Origin: Actinomycetes bacterium
GTDB taxonomy: Bacteria > Actinomycetota > Acidimicrobiia > Acidimicrobiales > Ilumatobacteraceae
Direction: 5' to 3'
NCBI GenBank assembly: GCA_014190295.1
Contig: BJGF01000006.1
Coordinates: 1-35,218, forward strand
DNA length: 35,218 nt
The translations under genes were made by a program, and so were the position numbers. Shown piece by piece: positions 7,551 to 15,750 of this stretch (position 1 is its first letter; every line of letters begins with the position of its first letter). A model generated the notes under the pieces. It was given only the letters and a program-made list of their open reading frames with translations, made no database searches and had not been told where the DNA came from.

Positions 7551-9043
7551 AGTTGAATCCATGTCGTCTTGAGGTTTGTGTATCCCTCGATTGAATACAT
7601 CGAACGATCACGACCAGTGCCGGATTGTTTGAATCCGCCGAACGGTGTTGTGATCGAACCCTTGTCAAAAGTATTGACCCAAACAGTGCCGGTTCGCAAC
7701 TTACGCGCGATTCGATGCGCTTTTGTTATGTCGCGAGTCCAAATTGATGATGCCAAGCCGTATTGCGTGTCGTTGGCGACATGAACTGCTTCGTCTGCGC
7801 TCTCGACTGCGATTGAAGCTAAAACTGGACCAAATATCTCTTCACGCTCGATGCGCATGCCTGGCTTTACATCGCGAAACACAGTTGGCGGAATAAAAAC
7901 TCCGCCTTTGACCGGCTCGGTTTTATCGCCACCCGAGAAAACTTTTGCGCCTTCTTGTTTGCCAATTTCAATGTAATCAAGCACCCGCTCAAACTGAGTT
8001 TTATCCACGATCGTACCCATCGCGGTTTTTGGATCGTATGGATCTCCTGGCTGAATTGTTTGCCCAACTTTTGTAATTTTTTCGAGAAGTTCATCTTCGA
8101 CAGATTTTTCTACAACCAAACGGGTGCCGGCATGACAAGTTTGTCCAGAGTTATAGAACACTCCCCAAGCAATCGCCGATGCTGCGGCATCAAGATCTGA
8201 GCAATCACTCAAAACAATTTGTGGTGTCTTGCCGCCAAGTTCGAGTGAAACAGACTTGCCGTTACTTTCGGCTGCATATTTCAAGAAATATCTACCGACT
8301 TCGGTTGAACCCGTGAACGCAAGTTTGTCGACATCCATATGAAGACCCAGAGCAGCACCCGCAGTGGGTCCGTATCCGGGCACAACATTGAATACGCCCT
8401 CAGGCAAACCTGCTTGCACTCCAAGTTCTGCAAAAAACAACGCCGACAACGGCGATTGTTCAGCCGGTTTCAAGACGACCGAGTTTCCACCAGCGAGTGC
8501 AGCACCAACCTTCCATGAAGAAATAATTAATGGATAATTCCACGGCACAACTGCACCAACGACACCGAGTGGCTCTCTTTCGATTAGCGCTAACGCATCA
8601 CGAGGTACTGGTGCAATTTGACCATACATCTTGTCGATTGTTTCGGCGAACCACTGTAGGTTGCTCGCAGCTGATGCCATATCAACATTTACTGAATCAC
8701 CGATTGGCTTGCCGACATCCATCGTCTCGAGTAATGCAAGTTCATTCACGTTGTCGCGAAGCAACTGAGCCCAACGCAACATAATATTTTTGCGATCAAC
8801 TGGCGCCATTTCGCTCCAAACACCAGAACTAAACGACTTTCGTGCTGCTGCGACTGCGCGATCTATGTCTGCTGAATCACCTTCGGCGACGACGGCAGCG
8901 ATTGAGTTATCACGCGGATTAATCGATTCAAACGTCTTGCCACTCGCAGCGTCCACAAATTTGCCGTTGATAAATAGTTGGGTACGAGCCACTTTTTGCG
9001 AGGCTCGCTTTGTCCACTCTTGGCGGCTGAGTAAATCGGTCAT
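7547..9043 (-). CDS. NAD(P)-dependent aldehyde dehydrogenase (PuuC/betaine-aldehyde type)
   Basis: This 498-residue enzyme oxidises an aldehyde to a carboxylate. The start is ATG 9043, which has AGGAG at 9051-9055 seven bases away; the frame also opens at a TTG (9061), but that would place the Shine-Dalgarno sequence inside the gene. Key residues are Asn169 (PWNYP), general base Glu268 (LELGGK) and nucleophile Cys303 (GQTC), with the PFGGFKQSGTGRD C-terminal motif. It is the first gene of the five-gene minus-strand operon. A tandem 11-bp repeat lies just upstream of the ribosome site. The family is broad (betaine aldehyde, gamma-glutamyl-aminobutyraldehyde, aromatic aldehydes), so the substrate is inferred only as an aldehyde intermediate of the operon's pathway. 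Confidence 0.93.
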   Translation of the reverse strand: MTDLLSRQEWTKRASQKVARTQLFINGKFVDAASGKTFESINPRDNSIAAVVAEGDSADIDRAVAAARKSFSSGVWSEMAPVDRKNIMLRWAQLLRDNVNELALLETMDVGKPIGDSVNVDMASAASNLQWFAETIDKMYGQIAPVPRDALALIEREPLGVVGAVVPWNYPLIISSWKVGAALAGGNSVVLKPAEQSPLSALFFAELGVQAGLPEGVFNVVPGYGPTAGAALGLHMDVDKLAFTGSTEVGRYFLKYAAESNGKSVSLELGGKTPQIVLSDCSDLDAAASAIAWGVFYNSGQTCHAGTRLVVEKSVEDELLEKITKVGQTIQPGDPYDPKTAMGTIVDKTQFERVLDYIEIGKQEGAKVFSGGDKTEPVKGGVFIPPTVFRDVKPGMRIEREEIFGPVLASIAVESADEAVHVANDTQYGLASSIWTRDITKAHRIARKLRTGTVWVNTFDKGSITTPFGGFKQSGTGRDRSMYSIEGYTNLKTTWIQL

Positions 9044-9058
9044 CTGGTCGCTCCTAGG

Positions 9059-9080
9059 CAATTACTGTTCAAATACTGTT
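9059..9080. repeat. Tandem 11-bp direct repeat before the catabolic operon
   Basis: CAATTACTGTT (9059-9069) is followed directly by CAAATACTGTT (9070-9080), 10 of 11 bases identical. It lies 4 bases upstream of the AGGAG of the aldehyde dehydrogenase gene, in the intergenic region shared with the divergent sulfotransferase gene. Spacing of one DNA turn fits a two-site operator, but no regulator gene is adjacent, so this is only a candidate. Confidence 0.5.
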
Positions 9081-9140
9081 GAAAATTTCTGAAGATATGC
9101 GAATCACGACGCTACCAGTGCGAACTGTCAGAATGTAAAC

Positions 9141-9965
9141 ATGCAGTCAAGCCAAACTACTGATCGACCAGCAACAACTTGCCTGCTGGCAATTGCTTCG
9201 GTACATCGCACGGGCTCGACACTGTTGTGCTCAATTTTGCGGGCCACCGGCATGGCTGGCATGCCAATGGAATATCTGAATATCCATACAAAAAACTTCA
9301 CAAACTTTCGCAATGAGAACAACTTGCCAAAACTCAATGCACGCGGCAGTGCCGTCGGCGCTTTGCGAAAACTAACTGGACGAAATGCATGGCGCAATAT
9401 TAATTATTTCTCGGATTCTTCTTGGCGGTCTTATCTGGATCGAGCAGCCGAATTAAATACAACCCCAAACGGAGTCTTCGGGATAAAAATGCACTTCAAT
9501 CAATACGACGAACACATGTTGCAACGAGGTCTGACGGCTGATCATTGGAATGCCCCAATTAAATGGGTGCGCATCACACGAGACAACGAAGTGCGCCAAG
9601 CTATCTCACTCGTTCGCGCCGAACAGTCAAATCAATGGAACAGCAACATGTCGTCAACCACAGAGCCGATCTATAACGAGCAAGAAATTGTCAATGCATT
9701 GCAGACAATTTCAAATGCAAACAGAAGTTGGGATGCATATTTTTCTCAACATGCGATTAATCCGATGCACGTGACTTACGAGCAGTTAACTCGAGACATG
9801 GATGCAACCATTCGCCGAATTATGGGTCACATCAATACACCCATTGAAAGTGTTCCGGCTCCTCAAACTAAGCGCCAGTCCGACGGGGCAAGCGCGCAAT
9901 GGGAACGCAAATTTTTAGATGCGAGACCCGAATTTGAGTCTCGCGCTGCCACAATAGAACGGTGA
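9141..9965 (+). CDS. Stf0-family sulfotransferase
   Basis: This 274-residue PAPS-dependent sulfotransferase resembles mycobacterial Stf0 (trehalose 2-sulfotransferase). The 5'-phosphosulfate loop reads HRTGSTLL (22-29). Glu44 (PMEYL) matches the proposed catalytic base of Stf0. Other family features are TPNGVFGIKM, the 3'-phosphate-binding RITRDNEVRQAISL segment, VTYEQL and a C-terminal KRQSD...WERKF. The known family adds sulfate to trehalose or other small acceptors; the acceptor here is unknown. The stop overlaps the GTG start of menB by four bases (GTGA), so the two proteins are translationally coupled. The divergent catabolic operon begins about 100 bases away. No PAPS biosynthesis genes are in the window. 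Confidence 0.85.
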   Translation: MQSSQTTDRPATTCLLAIASVHRTGSTLLCSILRATGMAGMPMEYLNIHTKNFTNFRNENNLPKLNARGSAVGALRKLTGRNAWRNINYFSDSSWRSYLDRAAELNTTPNGVFGIKMHFNQYDEHMLQRGLTADHWNAPIKWVRITRDNEVRQAISLVRAEQSNQWNSNMSSTTEPIYNEQEIVNALQTISNANRSWDAYFSQHAINPMHVTYEQLTRDMDATIRRIMGHINTPIESVPAPQTKRQSDGASAQWERKFLDARPEFESRAATIER

Positions 9966-10864
9966 GCGTTTCCACGATTTTTGACCCAAGTCAATGGACC
10001 CAAGTTGAAGGGTTTTCATTTCGCGATATCACTTATCATCGCGCCAAGGCTCATGGCACCGTGCGAGTCGCATTTAATCGACCAGAAGTTCGCAACGCAT
10101 TTCGACCGAGCACTGTCGACGAGTTGTACAGAGCCCTTGATCACGCACGTCAAACGACAGACGTTGGTTGCGTATTGCTGACCGGCAATGGTCCGTCGCC
10201 AAAAGATGGTGGCTGGGCATTTTGCAGCGGAGGCGATCAACGAATTCGTGGAACCGACGGTTACAAATATCAAGATGACGACGGCGACGAAAATAAAAAT
10301 AGCACCAGCACCGGCCGTTTGCATATTCTCGAAGTTCAACGGCTGATCCGATTTATGCCAAAAATTGTTATTTGTGTGGTGCCAGGTTGGGCCGCAGGCG
10401 GCGGACACAGTTTGCATGTTGTCTGTGATTTGACTTTGGCCAGCAAAGAACATGCTCGATTCAAACAAACCGACGCTGATGTCGCAAGTTTCGACGGCGG
10501 TTTTGGTTCGGCATATCTTGCTCGCCAAGTTGGCCAAAAGTTCGCCCGCGAAATTTTCTTTTTGGGACGCGAATACTCTGCAGATGACGCGCACCGAATG
10601 GGCATGGTCAACGAAGTTGTACCTCACGCAGATTTAGAAAAAGTCGCGCTCGAATGGGCCGGCGAAATTAATTCAAAAAGTCCGATGGCTCAACGAATGC
10701 TCAAGTTTGCGTTCAATGCAATCGATGATGGTCTGATCGGTCAGCAAATATTTGCTGGAGAAGCGACACGACTTGCATACATGACCAGCGAAGCAACTGA
10801 GGGTCGCGATTCGTTTCTCGAAAAACGCGACCCTGATTGGTCAGAATTTCCCTGGCATTTTTAG
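9962..10864 (+). CDS. menB: 1,4-dihydroxy-2-naphthoyl-CoA synthase
   Basis: This 300-residue crotonase closes the second ring of menaquinone, converting o-succinylbenzoyl-CoA to 1,4-dihydroxy-2-naphthoyl-CoA. The match to MenB runs over the full length: SGGDQR (89-94), GWAAGGGHSLHVVCDL (142-157), TDADVASFDGGFGSAYL (170-186), and the C-terminal AGEATRLAYMT and FLEKRDPDWS. Asp171, Ser176 and Tyr273 have the same spacing as Asp185, Ser190 and Tyr287 of the M. tuberculosis enzyme. The start is GTG 9962, inside the stop of the sulfotransferase gene. An acidic/polar loop (DDDGDENKNSTST, 105-117) matches the disordered loop of MenB. No other men genes are nearby, so they must lie elsewhere. Confidence 0.95.
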   Translation: MSVSTIFDPSQWTQVEGFSFRDITYHRAKAHGTVRVAFNRPEVRNAFRPSTVDELYRALDHARQTTDVGCVLLTGNGPSPKDGGWAFCSGGDQRIRGTDGYKYQDDDGDENKNSTSTGRLHILEVQRLIRFMPKIVICVVPGWAAGGGHSLHVVCDLTLASKEHARFKQTDADVASFDGGFGSAYLARQVGQKFAREIFFLGREYSADDAHRMGMVNEVVPHADLEKVALEWAGEINSKSPMAQRMLKFAFNAIDDGLIGQQIFAGEATRLAYMTSEATEGRDSFLEKRDPDWSEFPWHF

Positions 10865-10882
10865 ATCAGCATCAAACCGATA

Positions 10883-11686
10883 ATGATCGAAATAGTTCTA
10901 TCTAGTCAAGATCCGCGTTTGGATCCGTTTCGATTAGGTGAGAGACAACTCACGACAATTGCCGATCGTCGATCAACTTTGGCTGCCGGAAAATTTATCG
11001 CCGAGGGAGATCTTGTGGTTTCACGTGCTCTGCAGGCGGGTTATAAGCCCCAAGTTGTTTTGTGCGACGAATCTCACGCATCTCGATTTGTTGGTGAGAT
11101 TGAAACCGCTGGAGGAAGCTGCTTAACAGCCGACATTGAAATTCGTCGCGAAGCAACGGGGCTCGGCGTTCCGCTCAGTGCCATCGGGGTCTTTTATCGC
11201 TCCGATCCACTTTCAGAAAATGACGTGCTGGCAAACGCATCTCGAGTGATCGTTGTCGAAGCAGTTGATAATCCGAGCAACATCGGAGCAATCGTGCGTT
11301 GCGCGGCAGGACTCGGCTGGGATGGTTTGATCTGCGATACAACGAGTGCCGACCCGTTGTCGCGACGTGGTTTGCGTGTCTCAATGGGGACGGCTTTCAA
11401 TTTACGATTCGCCAGAAGCAACAACATCACAGAAACTTTGCAAACATTGCGCAACCGCGGATTTGTGATACTCGCACTAACGCCCGCCAAACAAGCGGTT
11501 GATCTTTCACAAATAAAACTAGAGCAAACAAAACCAAGAGCGCTCGTGTTTGGCTCAGAACGAGCAGGGCTCAGCGACGAAGCACTCAAGAATGCCGACT
11601 TTCAAGTGCGCATTGAGATTGATAAATCTATTGACTCGCTTAATGTTGCTGCAGCGGCAGCGATTGCCTGTTACGCGTTGCGCTAA
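10883..11686 (+). CDS. TrmH/SpoU-family RNA 2'-O-ribose methyltransferase
   Basis: This 267-residue SPOUT enzyme transfers a methyl group from S-adenosylmethionine to a ribose 2'-OH in rRNA or tRNA. Residues 1-105 form the RNA-binding substrate domain (L30e-like). The knotted catalytic domain shows the three family motifs: NPSNIGAIVR (130-139), FGSERAGLS (223-231) and SLNVAAA (252-258). Length and layout fit the TrmH/RlmB-like group often annotated as 23S rRNA methyltransferase or TsnR-like; the target nucleotide cannot be told. It begins 18 bases after menB and probably shares its transcript. Its last 4 bases overlap the convergent globin gene. Confidence 0.9.
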   Translation: MIEIVLSSQDPRLDPFRLGERQLTTIADRRSTLAAGKFIAEGDLVVSRALQAGYKPQVVLCDESHASRFVGEIETAGGSCLTADIEIRREATGLGVPLSAIGVFYRSDPLSENDVLANASRVIVVEAVDNPSNIGAIVRCAAGLGWDGLICDTTSADPLSRRGLRVSMGTAFNLRFARSNNITETLQTLRNRGFVILALTPAKQAVDLSQIKLEQTKPRALVFGSERAGLSDEALKNADFQVRIEIDKSIDSLNVAAAAAIACYALR

Positions 11687-12144
11687 CGCGGATAATCTGC
11701 AGACGAAATAGGCAAACCTGTGTCATTGCGCAGGTGCTCTGCTGCCTTGACAAAATAATCAGTCAATTCGGTGCGAATTAAATCGTCTTGCGATAATTCG
11801 TTGACTGCTTTCAACATATGTAACAACCAATGGTCACGTTCTACTGGCCCGATTCGAAACGGCATGTGACGCATCCGCAACTTCGGGTCACCACGATTTT
11901 CGTTGTACATCGCTGGCCCACCCCAATATTGCGCAAGAAACCACTTCAAATGCAATCGAGACTTCTCTAAATTATTCGGCTCGGTATACAGAACAATCAA
12001 TACTTGATCACCGACAACACCTTCATAAAAACGATCAACTAGTTGTTCGAAGAATGGCAGCCCTCCGACACGTTCAAACAGCGAACTACTTGAACTCAGG
12101 GTCTTGCCATTCTGGAAAAATATCTGGCATATCGGTCGAAACAT
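11683..12144 (-). CDS. glbO: Group II truncated haemoglobin (GlbO-like)
   Basis: This is a haem protein binding O2 or NO. It aligns end to end with mycobacterial GlbO: Tyr40 (B10), Tyr53 (CD1), proximal His93 in LRMRH and Trp106 (G8) in RDHW, at the same spacing apart from one inserted residue, and the motif QYWGGP is present. The family normally begins near residue 20 of this frame. The only ATG is at 12144, 59 bases inside the upstream enoyl-CoA hydratase gene, and no ATG, GTG or TTG lies between it and the conserved part. The N-terminal extension is thus either real or a rare start (CTG near 12099) is used. It is the last gene of the ftsE-ftsX run; the function is probably oxidative or nitrosative stress defence. 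Confidence 0.9.
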   Translation of the reverse strand: MFRPICQIFFQNGKTLSSSSSLFERVGGLPFFEQLVDRFYEGVVGDQVLIVLYTEPNNLEKSRLHLKWFLAQYWGGPAMYNENRGDPKLRMRHMPFRIGPVERDHWLLHMLKAVNELSQDDLIRTELTDYFVKAAEHLRNDTGLPISSADYPR

Positions 12145-12958
12145 TCATCGTGAAATTCGCCGAGCGTTTTTCAAGAAAACTAGTCACGCCTTCACGCGCA
12201 TCAGCAGAGTTGCCGCGCTGCATGATGCCACGCGATTCGGCACGGTGTGCTTCCATCGGATGTGCTGCGCCGAGCATCCGCCACAACATCTGGCGAGACA
12301 TTGCAACTGAGACAGGCGCTGCGTTAACTGCGATTTCGGTAGCGATCGCACGAGCACTACTCAGCAGATCTTCGGGCGCATGAACACTTCGCACAAGACC
12401 AGACTCTTTTGCTTCATCTGGACCGACCATTCGTCCAGTAAAAACCCATTCAGTTGCCCTCGATATGCCGACGACTCGCGGCAAAAACCAAGATGAGCAT
12501 GCTTCAGTAACGATGCCCCGACGAGTAAACACAAAACCAAATTTTGAGGTGTTGCTCGCCAAGCGAATATCCATCGGCAAAGTCATCGTTACGCCAACAC
12601 CAACTGCTGGACCGTTGATCGCGCCGATCACGGGCTTCTTGCTGTTGAAGATTCGCAAAGATACGAGTCCTCCGCCGTCACGCGGAACGCCACGAACACC
12701 TTGAACGTCGCTTCCACCTCGACTGAATGTTGCGCCACCCCCCGAAAGATCTGCCCCAGCACAAAAAGCACGACCCGCACCAGTCATAATGACTGCCCGA
12801 ACATCATCGTTGGCGTCAGTTAAATCGAATGCATCAATAATTTCGTGCAACATCGTGTTTGTGAATGCGTTTAACTTCTCCGGGCGATTTAATGTGATCG
12901 TCGCGATGTGATCGCTCACGCTGTACTTGATTTGAGTGAACTCTTGGTGTGCCGGCAT
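12086..12958 (-). CDS. Enoyl-CoA hydratase/isomerase (crotonase family)
   Basis: This is a 290-residue crotonase-fold CoA enzyme. The oxyanion-hole motif AFCAGADL is at 64-71 and the second one, NGPAVGVGVTM, at 115-125. A candidate catalytic Glu152 lies in GIVTEACSSWFLPR. It is unlike the MenB in this window and closer to hydratases of fatty-acid or amino-acid beta-oxidation; the acyl chain is unknown. A glycine-rich insertion (SGGGATFSRGGSD, 72-84) follows the first motif. It starts 8 bases after ftsX, so it is probably read from the same transcript although functionally unrelated. Its 3' end overlaps the globin frame by 59 bases. Confidence 0.92.
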   Translation of the reverse strand: MPAHQEFTQIKYSVSDHIATITLNRPEKLNAFTNTMLHEIIDAFDLTDANDDVRAVIMTGAGRAFCAGADLSGGGATFSRGGSDVQGVRGVPRDGGGLVSLRIFNSKKPVIGAINGPAVGVGVTMTLPMDIRLASNTSKFGFVFTRRGIVTEACSSWFLPRVVGISRATEWVFTGRMVGPDEAKESGLVRSVHAPEDLLSSARAIATEIAVNAAPVSVAMSRQMLWRMLGAAHPMEAHRAESRGIMQRGNSADAREGVTSFLEKRSANFTMNVSTDMPDIFPEWQDPEFK

Positions 12959-12966
12959 ATATCTAA

Positions 12967-13872
12967 TTAAACGTCAAGAAAACGTGTCGCGGCAATCGCC
13001 GAACCAACTGCCCCGACTAGAGCGCCGATTGCCAACAAGATCAACATCACAGAAGTTAAATAGCTATTTGGCACAATCAACGAACTTATGCCGGTTCCTG
13101 GTTTAAACCCTGCGACACCATTTGTCCAAGCAGAATTCAATATCCACAGACCACCGCAAGAGACGACTCCACCAAGCAAACCTTGCAGTAAGCCCTCCAA
13201 CATAAACGGAATGCGAATAAACCAGTTTGTTGCACCCACAAGTTTCATCACTTCAATTTCACGACGTCGAGCAAACATGGCTGTGCGAATCGTGTTCCAA
13301 ATCAAACCAATTGCGACCACCAACAACACCAACGACATCACAAGAGTTACAACCCGAATGAAGTTAGACAATGTTGAGATCACCTGAAACTCGTCTTCTG
13401 CTAGCGCAACTGCCTCGACACCGGGCAGCGTGCGATATTGATCACTCAACGAACGAACAAGAAGTGGGTCATCGGTAATCGGCACAACCTTAAATTGTGT
13501 CGGAATATTTTCGGGCGTCAGCAGACTCAGGGTTACCGGGTCGCCAGCAAAAATTCTCTTGGCCTCCTCATAACTCTCGGCTTTGTTGAGATAACGCAAC
13601 TTGTCGACGTCAATGATGGTTGGCGAAGCCCGCAAAACAGAATCGACCAATGTCACCTGTTCGGCTGAAGCGTCACTACGGACGAACACGATCATCTCAA
13701 CGTCGCCACGCCACTGCACAAGTAAATTCTCGAACGCTCGCTGAATCAAAAACGTAGTACCAACAAGCAACAATGAAACCGCCGAAGTAAGAACTGCGGC
13801 AGCGGTGAGCGTGAGATTGCGACGGAAACTCGCCCAAGTTTCTCTCAGTGCATAGCCGATGCGAGAAAACAT
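12967..13872 (-). CDS. ftsX: Cell division protein FtsX
   Basis: This 301-residue membrane subunit of the FtsEX complex activates peptidoglycan hydrolases at the septum. There is one N-terminal helix (21-43), a large extracytoplasmic loop (~45-170) and three more helices (about 172-193, 222-245, 272-295), the usual FtsX topology. The cytoplasmic segment RRREIEVMKLVGA (202-214) is the coupling region that contacts FtsE. The ATG follows the ftsE stop directly (TAAATG), so the two are translationally coupled. In many actinobacteria smpB follows; here an enoyl-CoA hydratase gene does. Confidence 0.96.
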   Translation of the reverse strand: MFSRIGYALRETWASFRRNLTLTAAAVLTSAVSLLLVGTTFLIQRAFENLLVQWRGDVEMIVFVRSDASAEQVTLVDSVLRASPTIIDVDKLRYLNKAESYEEAKRIFAGDPVTLSLLTPENIPTQFKVVPITDDPLLVRSLSDQYRTLPGVEAVALAEDEFQVISTLSNFIRVVTLVMSLVLLVVAIGLIWNTIRTAMFARRREIEVMKLVGATNWFIRIPFMLEGLLQGLLGGVVSCGGLWILNSAWTNGVAGFKPGTGISSLIVPNSYLTSVMLILLAIGALVGAVGSAIAATRFLDV

Positions 13873-14550
13873 TTACTCGTACACTCCGCGCTCTTGATCG
13901 CGCACGATTACTCCGCGATCGAGTTGAATTACCCGACGGCGCATTGCGTTAACGACTCGATGGTCATGCGTAGCCATAACGACGGTTGTACCCGTTTGAT
14001 TGATCTCATCCAACAAACTCATGATGCCTTCACTAGTTGTTGGGTCAAGGTTGCCGGTCGGCTCGTCAGCAAGCATGATCAACGGACGATTAACAAATGC
14101 TCGGGCGATTGATACACGCTGTTGTTCGCCGCCAGAAAGTTGTTCGGGAAATCGTTCCTGCTTGTCGGCTAAACCAACGAGATCGAGCACCATCGGCACT
14201 TGACGTTCAACCACATGTCGTGGCTTACCGATCACTTCGAGGGCAAATGCCACATTTTCGAAAACTGTTTTATTCAACAGCAGCTTGTAGTCCTGAAAAA
14301 CGTTGCCCATGTTTCGTCGCAAATATGGCACACGTGACGCGGGTAGTTCGTTGATATTTCGACCTGCAACCCAAACGTCTCCGCGTTCTGGTTGCTCTTG
14401 GCGGTTTATCAGTCGCAACAAAGTCGACTTGCCTGAACCAGACGGCCCCACCAAAAACACGAACTGACTTTTAGGGATGTCAAAAGACGCATCCCGTACG
14501 GCAACCGTTTCGGTGCCATAGATTTTCGTCACATTTTCAAGACGAATCAT
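13873..14550 (-). CDS. ftsE: Cell division ATP-binding protein FtsE
   Basis: This 225-residue ABC ATPase partners FtsX. Walker [10 protein letters not shown] is at 35-43, the Q-loop at FQDYKLL, the signature LSGGEQQR at 138-145, Walker B with [10 protein letters not shown] at 160-169 and the switch His in ATHD. Length and motifs are normal for FtsE, and the adjacency to ftsX settles the assignment over LolD-type relatives. It starts 44 bases after prfB in the conserved secA-prfB-ftsE-ftsX order. Confidence 0.97.
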   Translation of the reverse strand: MIRLENVTKIYGTETVAVRDASFDIPKSQFVFLVGPSGSGKSTLLRLINRQEQPERGDVWVAGRNINELPASRVPYLRRNMGNVFQDYKLLLNKTVFENVAFALEVIGKPRHVVERQVPMVLDLVGLADKQERFPEQLSGGEQQRVSIARAFVNRPLIMLADEPTGNLDPTTSEGIMSLLDEINQTGTTVVMATHDHRVVNAMRRRVIQLDRGVIVRDQERGVYE

Positions 14551-14594
14551 TGCGACAAACTTACCAGCGCTCGAGTGGCAACAGCGTTGACTGG

Positions 14595-15713
14595 CTATTG
14601 CTCATTGTTTGTTGCTTCTCTATCTGAACGACGCCAACGCAAGTAGCCCTCCATGAATTGATCGAGTTCTCCGTCCAAAACTGCAGTGACATTGCCGGTT
14701 TCAATATTTGTTCGAAGATCTTTGACCATTTGATAAGGCTGTAAAACATACGAACGAATTTGACTTCCCCATCCGACTTGCGCTTGCTTGCCCGCAATTT
14801 GATCAAGTGCATTCGCACGCTCTTCTTCGTCTTGGGCGATGATCATCGCTTTGAGCCGCTTCAACGCACTCTCGCGATTTTGCAATTGACTTCGCTCTTG
14901 TTGCGATGACGCAACAAGTCCGGTTGGCTCGTGCACTAACCGCACTGCAGATGATGTCTTGTTAACGTGCTGACCGCCGGCACCAGAAGCACGAAATACT
15001 TCCATGCGGATGTCGCTCTCATTTATTTCAAGTTCGGCTTGATCTAAAATTGGCCAGATTTGTACGAGTGCAAAACTCGTTTGCCGGCGCCCTTGATTGT
15101 CAAATGGACTAATACGCACAAGACGATGAGTGCCGCGCTCGCTAGTGAGCATTCCGTAAACGTACCTTCCGCGAATTGTTACGTCTGCCGAAAGAATTCC
15201 GGCTTCAGTGCCGATCGAAATGTCACCGATTTCAAATCCAAAACTTTTAAGTTCGGCCCAGCGACGATACATTCGCAAAAGCATTTCGCTCCAGTCTTGA
15301 GCATCCACACCGCCATCTTTGGCATTGATCTGCAAAATCGCGTCACAGTCATCGTGCTCGCCCGTGAACATACTGCGCATTTCAAGTGAATCAAGTTGCG
15401 AACGGCAAGCAGCGACTCCGCGATCAAGTTCAGGTTCTTGCGAGGCGTCGTCGGCTTCGCGTGCAAGCTCGTGCAGCACGAACAAGTCGTCGATCGTATT
15501 TGACAACTGATCAAACTCGTTAAGATCAGACTTGACTGCTGCGTATTGTGAGTTAATTTTTTTCGCGTGCTCTTGGTCGTTCCATAAGTCAGGTTTTGCG
15601 ACCTCAACTTCAAGTTCGACCAATAAACCGCGAGATGTTTCGACGTTTAAGTACGTCGCCGCTTCACCCACGCGCTTACGCAGCTCATTTAGCTCTGTTG
15701 AAAAATCTTTCAT
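14595..15713 (-). CDS. prfB: Peptide chain release factor 2
   Basis: This 372-residue class I release factor recognises UGA and UAA stop codons. The codon-recognition tripeptide SPF is at 202-204 and the peptidyl-hydrolysis motif GGQ at 246-248 (GAGGQHVNKTSSAV), with a helical N-terminal domain before them. The gene reads in one frame from ATG 15713, so the programmed +1 frameshift that regulates prfB in many other bacteria is absent. It lies 37 bases after secA in the same direction. Confidence 0.97.
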   Translation of the reverse strand: MKDFSTELNELRKRVGEAATYLNVETSRGLLVELEVEVAKPDLWNDQEHAKKINSQYAAVKSDLNEFDQLSNTIDDLFVLHELAREADDASQEPELDRGVAACRSQLDSLEMRSMFTGEHDDCDAILQINAKDGGVDAQDWSEMLLRMYRRWAELKSFGFEIGDISIGTEAGILSADVTIRGRYVYGMLTSERGTHRLVRISPFDNQGRRQTSFALVQIWPILDQAELEINESDIRMEVFRASGAGGQHVNKTSSAVRLVHEPTGLVASSQQERSQLQNRESALKRLKAMIIAQDEEERANALDQIAGKQAQVGWGSQIRSYVLQPYQMVKDLRTNIETGNVTAVLDGELDQFMEGYLRWRRSDREATNNEQ

Positions 15714-15750
15714 TAGTCGATGGTTGTTGGTCGGCTTATTTCTGAACTAT

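Noticed and set aside
10016-10627. 203-codon minus-strand open frame
   Set aside because: Antisense to menB, which is conserved over its whole length; no recognisable protein.
15600-15713. Programmed frameshift in prfB
   Set aside because: The gene is open in a single frame from a normal ATG with full N-terminal domain; no in-frame early UGA.
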